From NCBI RefSeq assembly GCF_004765785.1, contig NZ_ML219769.1, positions 117,881-181,880 of the forward strand: a DNA stretch of 64,000 nt. Direction: 5' to 3'. The translations under genes and the position numbers were made by a program. Below the pieces are notes generated by a model. The model had not been told where the DNA came from. It ran no database searches and saw nothing but the letters and a program-made list of their open reading frames with translations. Source of the DNA: Halorussus ruber (GTDB lineage: Archaea; Halobacteriota; Halobacteria; Halobacteriales; Haladaptataceae). This document shows, one piece after another, positions 18,439 through 27,286 of the stretch. How positions within the stretch are numbered: the stretch's first letter is position 1; each line of letters begins with the position of its first letter.

Positions 18439-18969
18439 ATGGCTGATTCGCTGGTAGACGAACGAGCGGTTAGACGCGCCGTTACGGTCGCCGTAGTCGG
18501 GTTACTCGTGGCATTCTCCGGGTGTGCCGGACTCGGCGCGAACGGCCCCGGCGGCCCGAGCGTCGGCGGGGACGCGACGACCGACGCGACCGAGACGACC
18601 GCGGGTGACTCCGGCGGGTCGGACGACTCGGCGAACGCGACGGGCGAAGCGTCCGGCAAGGTGACCGTCGTCGTCGCGGGAACCGAACTCCCGCTCGGGA
18701 AACTCGCCTCCGGCGAGGAGTTGTCGATTGCCGACGACGACGAACACACGTGGCGAGCGAGCGGGAATCCGACGCTGGCCGGGGCGCTGTCGTCGTTCGG
18801 CGTCGAGGCGAACGCCACCGCCGTGCGCTACGACGGGACGACCTACCGGCGCGGTGACGCCGGGATCACCGTCTCGATTCGGGTGAACGGCGAGTCCGTG
18901 GACCCGACCGAGTACTTCCTGAAGGACGGCGACAGCGTGCAAATCGTGGTCGAGACCGAGGAGTCGTGA
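18439..18969 (+). CDS. Secreted lipoprotein with C-terminal ubiquitin-like/ThiS-like strand pattern
   Basis: A 176-residue lipoprotein. The hydrophobic signal ends in a lipobox (AFSGC), then a Gly/Asp/Thr-rich linker, then a globular part beginning VTVVVAGTELPLG and ending GESVDPTEYFLKDGDSVQIVVE. The ending with LKDGDSVQI resembles the last strands of small beta-grasp domains, but this is only a pattern match. It is divergent from the DUF4129 operon, and both promoters carry the shared 19-bp element. Probably anchored to the outer face of the membrane; function unknown. Confidence 0.75.
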   Translation: MADSLVDERAVRRAVTVAVVGLLVAFSGCAGLGANGPGGPSVGGDATTDATETTAGDSGGSDDSANATGEASGKVTVVVAGTELPLGKLASGEELSIADDDEHTWRASGNPTLAGALSSFGVEANATAVRYDGTTYRRGDAGITVSIRVNGESVDPTEYFLKDGDSVQIVVETEES

Positions 18970-19089
18970 CCGCCCAACGGGACGCCGCTACCTCCTCGGC
19001 CGGTCATCGGCACCGCCTAAAGAATTATATACAATCGCAAAAGGAATAAAAATGATGCTTTAGAAAATATATAGTTAGCTAATCCGTGT

Positions 19090-19122
19090 GCCGGAGTCCC
19101 GGTCGGCGACTGCGACTCCGGC
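19090..19122. other. Inverted repeat in the gap before the first beta-helix gene
   Basis: Perfect 9-bp arms GCCGGAGTC and GACTCCGGC with a 15-bp loop, just downstream of an AT-rich tract (19020-19080). It could be a transcription-stop or operator hairpin. The rest of 18970-19255 holds nothing else that I can support. Confidence 0.4.
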
Positions 19123-19255
19123 GCGCGGGAGTCCGCCTCGCAGAGCGGTCACGCACCCCGATTTAAAGCGTGGCCATGTGAACGACAGCAACCAATTGGG
19201 GTGGCCAGAAGGTTTTTCTCACGGTTCCCTCCCCGACGGACCGTAGAGAAAAAAT

Positions 19256-20986
19256 ATGACGACACGGACACCTCAATCTGGCGACGACAGCGACGCTTCG
19301 GCGCGCGACGTATCTCCCGCGGACGGCGACTCTGCGGCCTCCCACGCATCGTCTTCCGAACAATCCACCTCCCACGCATCGTCTTCCGAACAATCCACCT
19401 CCCACGCATCGACTCCCGACGAGTCCGGTTCGACCGCCGACGGCGGTCGAACCACCTCTCGGCGAAGCTATCTCGCGTCTCTCGGCGCTGTGGGCCTGCT
19501 CTCCGGCGGGGCCTCCTCGCTGGTCGGGCGGGCCAGCGCGGCGTCGAGCTCCCGAATCGAACACTTGAAAGACCAATACAGCACCGTGGTGGACGTTGCC
19601 GACGCGGGCGCGGACACAACCGGCGAGGAGTCCATCACGCCGGTCCTCGACGCGCACGCGGGCGACGACACCCTGTTCGTCTTCCCGCCGGGGCGCTACC
19701 GGATGAACGAGGAGTTCCGCCACACCGGCTTCGACCACTTCGGCATGGTGGGCGACGACGCCACCATCGTCCCCGGCGACTACTGGGAGTTCGAGGAGCC
19801 GAACCGCCGACTCTTCCGACTGGGCGTCTACCACAACCCCGGCGAGGACCTGCTGGTCAAGGACTTCACCATCGACCAGACCGCCGCACACACCGGCATC
19901 CGGACCATCGAGGCCCAAGTCTCGACCGGCCTCGAAGTCCGGAACATCGACATCGTGGGCAAGCACGACAGCGGCACGTGGGGTCCGGGCCTGTTCGACG
20001 TGATGGACCCCGACGGTACCGGCACCGTCGAGCGTTTCCGGGCACCCGCTGGCGCTGAGTGGGTGTCGAACACGCCGAACGACGGGAACCTCTGGCGCGG
20101 GCCGTCCGGCATCATGGTGAGTCGCTGGCACGAGGGAACGGTCGAACTCGTGGACTGCCAACTCGGCGGCTTCCCCGACAACGGCGTCTACGCTGGCAAC
20201 GCAAACGGGACCGTCGTCATCCGACGCGGCGTCTTCCGGAACAGCCACGCCAGCAACCTCCGAATCGGCGGCCGCCACAGCAAAATCGTCGGCGCGACCG
20301 TCATCGTGGACGACAACCACGACCACTTCCACAACCAGCGCGCGATTCGCCTCGACCAAGGGTCGTGGTTGCAGGTCCTCGACTCGACGGTGCAACTCGA
20401 CAAGCCCAACGGCAACGGCATCACCGTCCTCGACGGCGTGGAGTCGGCCAAGATTCACAACTCGTCGGTGATTCAGCGCACCGACCGCACGAATCAGGCC
20501 ATCGTCATCGAGGAGGAGGCCGGACCGACCTACGTGCAGAAGGTCCACGTTGACATCGACGGGAGCGGCAACGCCATCGAAATCTGCGGCGGCAACCAAC
20601 CCGGCGAGGTCGGCGTCACGAACGTTCGCGTCACCGGCTCGGCCCCCGGAAGCGTCTTCCGCAACGCCATTCGGTGCGAGCGCGACAACTGCGAGTTCCG
20701 CGGACTCGAAATCGACCAGCCCGGAAGCGACTACCGCCGCGCGCTCGAAATCAACGCCGACGACTGTCTGGTCTACGGCGGCACCTTCGAGACGACTCAC
20801 CACCCCATCGTGGTCAACGGCGACAGCGCGTGGATCGAGTCGATTTACGCCGACTCGTACTCCGACTACGAGGCGCTCCGGCTCAACGATTCGTGTTCCG
20901 ACGCGAAAGTCAAGGACAACACGCTGGTCGGCGGCGTCCTCGACGCGGGGTCCGACGGTCTCTCGATGTACGGCAACGACATCTGA
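19256..20986 (+). CDS. Tat-exported right-handed beta-helix protein
   Basis: A 576-residue protein. The N-terminus is a Ser/His/Thr-rich stretch with the repeat SHASSSEQST, followed by a Tat signal (TSRRSYLASLGAVGLL, about residues 65-80). The mature part is a series of short repeating coils rich in Asn and Gly (VRNIDIVG, VELVDCQLGGFPDNGVYAG, NSHASNLRIGG), which is the signature of the pectate-lyase-like parallel beta-helix (NosD/CASH family). Such proteins bind or cleave polysaccharides. No catalytic triad is obvious. A paralogue starts at 23003, with DUF1616 and a YdjM-like gene between them, suggesting a surface-polysaccharide role. Confidence 0.85.
   Translation: MTTRTPQSGDDSDASARDVSPADGDSAASHASSSEQSTSHASSSEQSTSHASTPDESGSTADGGRTTSRRSYLASLGAVGLLSGGASSLVGRASAASSSRIEHLKDQYSTVVDVADAGADTTGEESITPVLDAHAGDDTLFVFPPGRYRMNEEFRHTGFDHFGMVGDDATIVPGDYWEFEEPNRRLFRLGVYHNPGEDLLVKDFTIDQTAAHTGIRTIEAQVSTGLEVRNIDIVGKHDSGTWGPGLFDVMDPDGTGTVERFRAPAGAEWVSNTPNDGNLWRGPSGIMVSRWHEGTVELVDCQLGGFPDNGVYAGNANGTVVIRRGVFRNSHASNLRIGGRHSKIVGATVIVDDNHDHFHNQRAIRLDQGSWLQVLDSTVQLDKPNGNGITVLDGVESAKIHNSSVIQRTDRTNQAIVIEEEAGPTYVQKVHVDIDGSGNAIEICGGNQPGEVGVTNVRVTGSAPGSVFRNAIRCERDNCEFRGLEIDQPGSDYRRALEINADDCLVYGGTFETTHHPIVVNGDSAWIESIYADSYSDYEALRLNDSCSDAKVKDNTLVGGVLDAGSDGLSMYGNDI
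19338..19420 (+). repeat. 30-bp coding tandem repeat
   Basis: Two identical 30-bp units (19338-19367, 19368-19397) and a partly diverged third that starts at 19398. Each encodes ten residues of the form TSHASSSEQS in the linker before the Tat signal. Perfect identity indicates recent slippage or duplication. Confidence 0.85.
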
Positions 20987-21036
20987 ACCGACCCCCTTTT
21001 CGGCGTGCAGACCGACCTAACACACTGCCAACCCGC

Positions 21037-21055
21037 CTTATCCGGCGGATAATAA
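21037..21055 (+). promoter_or_regulatory. 19-bp promoter element (copy 3, DUF1616 gene)
   Basis: CTTATCCGGCGGATAATAA followed by AGGCCC. It ends 28 bp before the ATG at 21084, which places the ATAATAA at the usual archaeal TATA position for a leaderless or nearly leaderless transcript. Confidence 0.6.
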
Positions 21056-21083
21056 AGGCCCGCCGGTTCCAGAGTTCTCGCCG

Positions 21084-22202
21084 ATGGAGTCACGCCCCGC
21101 ACACGGATACCTCGACCTGCTGGTCGCGTTCGGTCTGCTGGCGCTCGCCGCCGCCGCGACCGCCCTCTCGCTCGACGGTATCGTTCGCTTCGCCCTGCTG
21201 ATTCCGACCACTATCTTCCTGCCGGGCTACGCCGTCGTCTCGCTGGCGTACCCGACCGGAGGAGAACCGCCAGAGGAGTCCACTATCGGCCCGTCCGGAA
21301 CCGGCCTCGAGAAGGCGTTCGCCCGCGGCAACCACGCAATCGGGGGCATCGAGCGCGCCGCGCTCGCCGTCCTCTGGAGTCTCGTCGTCGTGCCCGCGGT
21401 GGCGCTGGCGGTCCACTTCTCGCCGTTCCCCATCGCGGCCCGCCCGATTCAAGTCGCCGTCTTCGTCACCACCTTCGTCCTGCTGGTCGGCGCGGTCCTG
21501 AGTCGCGCCCGCCAGTCCGCCGACGAGCGGTACGCGCCCGGCGTCCCCTCGCTGTCGAACTTCCCGGGTCGGTCGTCCGGGTTCGGCAAGTCCTCGCCGA
21601 CGCTCGGTTCGACCGCCACGTCTCGCTCGTGGCCGACGCTCCTGTTCGCGGTCAGCCTGCTGGTGCTGGCCTCGTCAGTCGGCTACGCGCTCGTCGCCAC
21701 GCCGACCGACGAGGCCTTCACCGAACTCTACGTCCAGTCGGGCGACGTCACCGACGAGACGACGTCGCTGTACCCCTCGTCGCTGGTCCGCGGCCAGACC
21801 CAGCCCTTCGAGTTCGGCGTCACCAACCGCGAGGGGTCGTCGGTCGAGTACGGCTACGTGGTCGCGCTCCAGCGCGTCGATAGCCCCACGGGCGACACCG
21901 CCAACGCGACCAACGCTACCCGAGGAGCGAACGCGTCGGCTGGCACGAACTCCTCGACCGGCGCGAACGCCTCGGCCGAGGTCCTCGCTCAGACCGAAAT
22001 CGACCGCGGGAGCTTCGAACTCGCCGACGGCGAGACCCGGAACGTCACCGCCCGCGTCACGCCACAGACCACCGGCGACGACCTCCGGGTCGTCGTGCTG
22101 GTCTACCGCGGCGACGTGCCTGAGGACCCGAGCCTCGACAGCGCCTACCGGGCGCTCCGCCTCCCGGTCGAAGTGACTGCCGCCTCACGAGGAGCCAACT
22201 GA
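21084..22202 (+). CDS. DUF1616 membrane protein
   Basis: A 372-residue membrane protein. The first 140 residues have four hydrophobic segments, with the motif IPTTIFLPGYAVVSLAYP characteristic of DUF1616. A fifth segment is near residue 190 (LLFAVSLLVLASSVGYAL). The C-terminal 170 residues form an extracellular Ig-like domain (TQPFEFGVTNREG, and VTARVTPQT) with an Asn/Thr-rich, glycosylation-prone loop. DUF1616 proteins commonly lie in polysaccharide loci. Its stop overlaps the next gene's ATG. Confidence 0.85.
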   Translation: MESRPAHGYLDLLVAFGLLALAAAATALSLDGIVRFALLIPTTIFLPGYAVVSLAYPTGGEPPEESTIGPSGTGLEKAFARGNHAIGGIERAALAVLWSLVVVPAVALAVHFSPFPIAARPIQVAVFVTTFVLLVGAVLSRARQSADERYAPGVPSLSNFPGRSSGFGKSSPTLGSTATSRSWPTLLFAVSLLVLASSVGYALVATPTDEAFTELYVQSGDVTDETTSLYPSSLVRGQTQPFEFGVTNREGSSVEYGYVVALQRVDSPTGDTANATNATRGANASAGTNSSTGANASAEVLAQTEIDRGSFELADGETRNVTARVTPQTTGDDLRVVVLVYRGDVPEDPSLDSAYRALRLPVEVTAASRGAN

Positions 22203-22780
22203 TGTGGCCGTGGGAACACGTCGCGTTCGGCTACCTGCTGGTCTCGCTCTACAGTCACGTCGTCCGCGGAAAATCTCCAGACGGCCGACTCGCGCTCGCG
22301 GCGGGACTGGGCGCACTCTTCCCCGACTTGGTGGACAAGCCCCTCTCGTGGACGTTCGGGGTGTTCCCCTCGGGCTACGCCGTCGCTCACTCGGCGTACG
22401 TCTTCCCGACGTTCGCGGTGGCGCTCTGGCTGGTCTTGCGCTACCGGGGAGCGCCCTCGCTCGCGGTCGCCTTCGTCGTCGGCCACTTCTCGCATCTGGT
22501 CGGCGACGTGGTGTACCCCTTCCTGCTGGGCGACGAGTTGGCCGTCAGCGCGGTGCTGTGGCCCGTCGTGACGCGGCCAGCGTCGCCGACCGAGGCCGGA
22601 CTCCTCGCCCGGACGCTGTACTACCTGCGGGAGTGGCTGGTCCGACTCTGGGCGCTCGAACTCGGCCCGCTCCTGCTGTTCGAACTCGCGCTGGTCGGCG
22701 TCGTGGTCGCGGTCTGGCTCTACGACGGCGCGCCGGTCTTCGCGGAGTTCCGGTCGATGCTCGCGGCCCAGACTGAGTGA
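22202..22780 (+). CDS. YdjM/DUF457-like membrane-bound metal-dependent hydrolase
   Basis: A 192-residue integral membrane protein. Conserved polar residues sit in the membrane helices: WEHVAFGYL near the N-terminus, GALFPDLVDKPLSW (about 37-50), AVAHSAYVFP (about 60) and VGHFSHLVGDVVYP (about 96-109). The His/Asp pattern (H..F, PDL.DKP, H and H..GD) is that of the YdjM/LexA-regulated inner-membrane hydrolase family, with a likely metal site. Substrate unknown. Overlaps the DUF1616 gene by one base, so the two are co-translated. Confidence 0.8.
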   Translation: MWPWEHVAFGYLLVSLYSHVVRGKSPDGRLALAAGLGALFPDLVDKPLSWTFGVFPSGYAVAHSAYVFPTFAVALWLVLRYRGAPSLAVAFVVGHFSHLVGDVVYPFLLGDELAVSAVLWPVVTRPASPTEAGLLARTLYYLREWLVRLWALELGPLLLFELALVGVVVAVWLYDGAPVFAEFRSMLAAQTE

Positions 22781-23002
22781 CGAGACGCGGTTATTTCTCT
22801 CCTGTCCGTTCTCGATTCGGTCTCCTCGGCCTGACGCCCCCACTCCGACGTTTCCGCTGCCCATATATTGCCTTTCTTGACATCTACTTGTCTCGACACG
22901 CTTCCCTCCGTCTCGATACATCCTTGGCAACAGTTGGTAAACTGTTCACCGCGGGAAACGGTCGCCCCTATATAAAGTGTCCTCGTGAGACGCCCGAACT
23001 GG

Positions 23003-24520
23003 ATGCCTTCAGAAGACTCACCCGTCCAGTCGAACAGACGCGACAGACGCGAATTTTTAAAAACCGCCGCGGCGACCGTCACCGCGACGCTCGCGCTCTC
23101 GGGTCAGGTGAGCGCCTCGACCGACTACGGAACGGTCATCGACGTGGTCGAGGCCGGTGGGGACAACACCGGGAACGAACCGATAAATCCGGTACTGAAT
23201 CGCCTCCTCGGGCCGGACACCCACGACACGCTCCTGCGATTTCCGCCGGGCACCTACGCGATGGACGAGATGTTCCGGTTCACCGACTTCCAGCACGTCG
23301 GGTTCGTCGGCGACGACGCGACCATCGTGCCGACGTCGGACTTCGACTACAGCGCGCCGTGGCTGTTCCGACTCGGCGTCCTCGAGGACCCCGGCCAGAG
23401 CCTCGAATTCTCGGGCTTCACCTTCGACCTCACCGCCCCCGACACGGGGATGCGAGCGATCGAGGCCCAAGTCACCACCGGCCTGTTCGTCCGCGACGTG
23501 GACGTGGTCGGCCACCACGACCGGGGGACGCTCGGCCCGGCGATGTTCAACGTCCTCGACTCCGACGGTTGGGGGTCGGTCGAGCGATTCTCGGCCCCTG
23601 ACGGCGGCGCGTACTCGGAAAACGCGGTGGGGAACATCGATGTCGGCCCGACCGGCGTCCTCGTGAGTCCCTACCACCGGGGCACGCTCCGACTCCGCGG
23701 CCTCGACATCGGCGGCTTTCCGGACAACGGCCTCTACGCCGACACCCCCGACGGTCGGGTGCTGGTCGAGGGCGGGCGCTACCGGAACAGCAACGTCGCC
23801 AACGTCCGCATCGCCGGGGACGCGAGCTACATCAAAGGGACGCGAATCGAGGTCGACCGCAATCGCCCGGAGGACGTGAACCAGCGCGGCATCCGACTCG
23901 ACGCCAGTCGGGACCTCCTCGTCGAGAACGTCAGCATCAGCCTGTCCGAACCCAACGGTTACGCGCTCTCGGTCCAAGACGAGGTCGAGTCGGCCCGCAT
24001 CGAGGAGGCGAACATCGCGGTCGCGGACCGGCCCAACACCGCGATGGTGGTCGCGCCGAACGCGAACCGCGTCACGGTCGCCGACTCCGACGTCCACCTC
24101 GACGGCGGCGGGTACGGCCTCGCAATCTTCGGGAACGCGCCCGGCCCGGTCGTCGCCCGGAACCTGACCGTCTCGGGGTGGGCGACCGGCGAGGAGGGAC
24201 GCCCGGCGGTTCTCTGCCGCCGCGACCACTGCGAGTTCCACGACCTCGAAGTCTACCAACCCGGACGGGACCGCCGCGCCCTCGACGTTCACGGCGACGA
24301 CTGTCTGGTCGAGGGCGGGGTCTACATGGCGAGCAACTACCCGCTGTACAACACCGGCTCTCGGACCCGGTTCGAGGACGCGACCGCCGACTCGTGGGGC
24401 GACTACCCCGCGCTCTACCTCCTCGACGGCGAGAACATCGAAGTCGTGAACTGCGACCTCTACGGCGGCGTCCGCAACGCCGGAGCCTCGATTGGGACTC
24501 GGTACGGAAATACGACGTAG
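23003..24520 (+). CDS. Tat-exported right-handed beta-helix protein (paralogue)
   Basis: A 505-residue protein, paralogous to the one at 19256: both share the opening VIDV-EAG-DNTG-EPI-PVL, the FPPG-Y-M-E-FR segment and VGDDATIVP, then Asn/Gly-rich coils such as VRDVDVVGHHDRGTLGPA and GLDIGGFPDNGLYAD. The Tat signal is RREFLKTAAATVTATLAL (about residues 13-30). The ATG at 23003 is preferred to a GTG six codons upstream. A standard TATA box (CTATATAAAG, near 22970) lies about 30 bp before the start, unlike the neighbouring genes that use the 19-bp element. Confidence 0.85.
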   Translation: MPSEDSPVQSNRRDRREFLKTAAATVTATLALSGQVSASTDYGTVIDVVEAGGDNTGNEPINPVLNRLLGPDTHDTLLRFPPGTYAMDEMFRFTDFQHVGFVGDDATIVPTSDFDYSAPWLFRLGVLEDPGQSLEFSGFTFDLTAPDTGMRAIEAQVTTGLFVRDVDVVGHHDRGTLGPAMFNVLDSDGWGSVERFSAPDGGAYSENAVGNIDVGPTGVLVSPYHRGTLRLRGLDIGGFPDNGLYADTPDGRVLVEGGRYRNSNVANVRIAGDASYIKGTRIEVDRNRPEDVNQRGIRLDASRDLLVENVSISLSEPNGYALSVQDEVESARIEEANIAVADRPNTAMVVAPNANRVTVADSDVHLDGGGYGLAIFGNAPGPVVARNLTVSGWATGEEGRPAVLCRRDHCEFHDLEVYQPGRDRRALDVHGDDCLVEGGVYMASNYPLYNTGSRTRFEDATADSWGDYPALYLLDGENIEVVNCDLYGGVRNAGASIGTRYGNTT

Positions 24521-24563
24521 GATTGCCCTTTCGGGAAAAATACGCGCGGCCCGAGAGCGACGG

Positions 24564-25916
24564 CTACGCCGAGCCTTCGCTTTCGCTCTCTGCGTTTTCG
24601 CTGTCTTCGCCTTCGCCGTCTTCGCTCTCGCCTTCGTTGCTCTCTTCATCCTCGTCTTCGTCCCTCTCTTCATCTTCGCCTTCGTCGCTCTCTTCATCCT
24701 CGTCTTCGTCGCTCTCTTCATCCTCGTTTTCGTCCCTCTCTTCATCCTCGTTTTCGTCGCTCTCTTCATCCTCGCCTTCGCCGTCTTCGGGTTCACCCTC
24801 TTCCGCCGGTTTGCACACTCGCTTCTGGTCGTCGGCCGTCACCTCGACGCTGGTCGAGGAGGACTCCTCGGTCCCGTCCTCGCGGACGATGGTGACCGTG
24901 GCGTTGTAGCTCCCGGCGTCGTCGTAGGTGTGGCTGACGGTCGGGTCGTCGGTTCTCGCGTCGGTGTCGCCGTCGCTGTCGAAGTCCCACTTGTAAGTCG
25001 CGTCCTCGCAGGCCTCGGCGAGTCCGCTGGCCTCGAACTGGACCGACTCGTTTTCGGTGACGGTCTCCGGCGAGACGGAGAGTGCGGCGCTCGAATCGCG
25101 GTCGTGTCCGTCCTCGCCTTCGTTCTCGTCTCCGTGTTCGTCCTCGTCTTCACTTCCGTCCTCGCCGCCCCCGCAACTCCCTTTCAAGATTTTGATGGGT
25201 TCGTCCCTGTCGAGCGAGAACTCCTCGCCGGTGCCCGACTGGAGTTGCCAGTCTTCGATTTCGTCGGTGGCGAACGGCCACGGGTTCGACCGGTTCTGGT
25301 ACGCCCACGACTCCTCGCCGAAGGCCGGTTCGACCGTGATGCCCTCGAAGTCGGCGTCGAGGCCGCGGACCGCCGCGCCGTCGGTGCGGTTGTCGCCCCA
25401 CATCCAGTCGATCGTCGAACTAGTCTCGCCGTGGTCGAAGTTGTCGTCGCGGTTGGCGTAGTCGTCGTCCTCGATTACCCACTCGCGCTCCTCGGGCAGG
25501 CCCGAGATGTCGAAAGTGGCCGCGCCGCCGCCGGTCTCGTTGAGGTCGTCGTGGAGCATGACGAGGCTCAGACCCTCCTCGCCCTCGTAGACGAAGACGT
25601 GGCTGACCTGATTCTCTTGGACTGCCTGCGAGTCCTCGCCGTAGGAGCCGTAGAGCGTCCCGGCACCTGCTCGGTAGTCGTAGAACTCCGAGACGGTCTT
25701 CTCGCCGGAGCCGAGGGCGGTGACCTCGTAGCACTCCTCGCCCTGCACGACGTGGAAGGTCTCGGTGTCTCCGGCGCTCTCGCTGGCGTCGTTTCCGGCG
25801 GCGTCGTTTCCGGTTGCATCTCCTGCGAGGCTTCCTGCTCCCACGGTGGCCGTCCCGAACGAGGAGGCCACCAGGAGCGCGACGAGCAGGACGGTGGTCG
25901 CTTTGGCGTCGGTCAC
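24564..25916 (-). CDS. Secreted PKD-domain protein with a long acidic C-terminal tail
   Basis: A 450-residue protein from a GTG start. The signal peptide is VLLVALLVASSFGTATVGAG. Residues about 45-270 form a domain of unknown type (FHVVQGEECYEVTAL...), followed by a PKD domain (about 290-380) with the typical ATYKWDFDSDGDTDA and VSHTYDDAGSYNATVTIV. The last 70 residues are almost only Glu, Asp, Ser, Asn and Arg in EDEESDEDEDEE-type repeats. It is probably a surface or secreted adhesin-like protein. The start is chosen at the GTG just before the signal; the open frame upstream is not coding in character. Confidence 0.75.
   Translation of the reverse strand: MTDAKATTVLLVALLVASSFGTATVGAGSLAGDATGNDAAGNDASESAGDTETFHVVQGEECYEVTALGSGEKTVSEFYDYRAGAGTLYGSYGEDSQAVQENQVSHVFVYEGEEGLSLVMLHDDLNETGGGAATFDISGLPEEREWVIEDDDYANRDDNFDHGETSSTIDWMWGDNRTDGAAVRGLDADFEGITVEPAFGEESWAYQNRSNPWPFATDEIEDWQLQSGTGEEFSLDRDEPIKILKGSCGGGEDGSEDEDEHGDENEGEDGHDRDSSAALSVSPETVTENESVQFEASGLAEACEDATYKWDFDSDGDTDARTDDPTVSHTYDDAGSYNATVTIVREDGTEESSSTSVEVTADDQKRVCKPAEEGEPEDGEGEDEESDENEDEERDENEDEESDEDEDEESDEGEDEERDEDEDEESNEGESEDGEGEDSENAESESEGSA
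24606..24790 (+). repeat. Low-complexity coding repeat (acidic tail)
   Basis: Near-perfect repeats of CTCTTCATCCTCGTCTTCGT type with 18/24-bp periods, encoding the Asp/Glu/Ser tail of the PKD protein on the minus strand. Prone to length change by slippage. Confidence 0.8.
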
Positions 25917-26235
25917 GACGCGGCCCTCCTCGGTGCAGTCCTCCTCGGTGCGGCCTGCCCTGTCAGCAGGTGTGCGGGCTTCGATTCGCGGTGTCGATGA
26001 GTCGATTTCGGGGGTTTCATGCTGTGTCTGCGTTTGCGGATTCTGGTTTCTCTGCCCGGTACGCCGGTCGTACCGCGAGTTCTCGTCACGGCATGCTTCC
26101 CCACGTTCCGCGGTTCTGGGCTTTACTATCTTACAGCTAAGTCGTTGGAAGGCAGGGTCTACGGCCGCCAGCGCCCTGCAACAGTCTGTGGACTTATGCG
26201 GAATCAAACCCGGTCGCCGGTCCGCGGCGGCCGGG
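25917..26235. other. Intergenic region between PKD gene and GT2 operon
   Basis: About 320 bp between divergent genes. No supported ORF. There is a GC-rich inverted stretch near 26205-26240 (CCCGGTCGCC ... GGCGGCCGGG) just before the GT2 promoter element. Confidence 0.4.
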
Positions 26236-26254
26236 TTTAGCCGGTCGGTAGTAA
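26236..26254 (+). promoter_or_regulatory. 19-bp promoter element (copy 4, GT2 operon)
   Basis: TTTAGCCGGTCGGTAGTAA followed by TGGCCC. It ends 27 bp before the ATG at 26282. Confidence 0.6.
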
Positions 26255-26281
26255 TGGCCCGTCGGTTCATATTCCCCTGCG

Positions 26282-27286
26282 ATGTCCACAGTTTCGGTCG
26301 TTATCCCGACGTACAACCGCGCTGAACTGCTCTCCAGAGCCATCGACAGCGTCCTCGCACAGACCTACGACGACTTCGAACTCCTCGTCGTGGACGACGG
26401 TTCGACCGACGACACCGAAGCGGTCGTGACCGCCTACGACGACGACCGGGTGCGGTACCTCGCCCACGAGACCAACCGCGGCGCGAACCCGGCGCGAAAC
26501 ACCGGCATCGAGGCCGCCGAGAGCGAGTTCGTCGCCTTCCTCGACTCGGACGACGAGTGGCGACCCCGGAAACTCGAAGCCCAACTCGACCGCCTCGAAG
26601 AAGTCGAGGGCGAATCCGAGTTGGAAGAATCAGACTCAGACGACGAGTGGGTCGCGGTCTACACCGACTACGACGTGACCGTGCCCGGCGTCTCCGGCCT
26701 CATCCGAGAGACCGCCGCGTCGATACTCTCGACGGACACGCCGGGCGAGCGCGTCGAGGGCGGCGAGGAGCTAGTGGGACCGACGCTGGCCGACACGCTC
26801 CACACCGGTGCCGGTTCGACCCTGCTGGTCCGGACCGAGGTCGCCCGCCGAATCGACGGCTTCGACGAGGAGTTAGACTGGTTCCAAGACCCCGACTTCC
26901 TGCTTCGGGTCCTGCTGGAGGGCAAACTCGCCCACGTCCCCGAAGAGTTGGTCGTGCGCCACTACTCCGGGTCGCCCGACGCCGACGCCGCGGCCGAGGC
27001 AGGCATCGAGTTTCTGGAGAAGCACAACGACCTCGTCTGGGAGGCCGAGCGCCAAGGCTACGACGTGTACGGCGCTCACGACCTCATCCTCGCCAAGTAC
27101 TTCCTGCGAGACGGCCAGTTCCTCCCCGGACTCTCGCATCTCCGGCGGGCCTCGGTCGGCCCCCGACAGGTGCCCTCGCTCGCGTGGTTCGCCGCCACCG
27201 GAAGCCGACGCGGTCGGTCCGCCCTGCTCGCGGTGTTCGCGTTCGCGGTACTCGCCACTCGCCGGACTCAGCTGAACGATGAGTGA
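26282..27286 (+). CDS. Family 2 glycosyltransferase
   Basis: A 334-residue GT-A-fold enzyme. The start VSVVIPTYNRAELLSRAIDSVLAQTYDDFELLVVDDGSTDDT is the family 2 signature, with the nucleotide-binding DDGS and, further on, FLDSDDEW (DxD-type metal site, about residues 89-96). An ED-like catalytic region is in DWFQDPDFLLRVL. It would transfer a sugar from a nucleotide-sugar to a growing surface glycan on the cytosolic side. First gene of a three-gene operon with an asparagine-synthase-like protein and an ATP-grasp ligase, overlapping the next gene by 8 bp. Confidence 0.92.
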   Translation: MSTVSVVIPTYNRAELLSRAIDSVLAQTYDDFELLVVDDGSTDDTEAVVTAYDDDRVRYLAHETNRGANPARNTGIEAAESEFVAFLDSDDEWRPRKLEAQLDRLEEVEGESELEESDSDDEWVAVYTDYDVTVPGVSGLIRETAASILSTDTPGERVEGGEELVGPTLADTLHTGAGSTLLVRTEVARRIDGFDEELDWFQDPDFLLRVLLEGKLAHVPEELVVRHYSGSPDADAAAEAGIEFLEKHNDLVWEAERQGYDVYGAHDLILAKYFLRDGQFLPGLSHLRRASVGPRQVPSLAWFAATGSRRGRSALLAVFAFAVLATRRTQLNDE

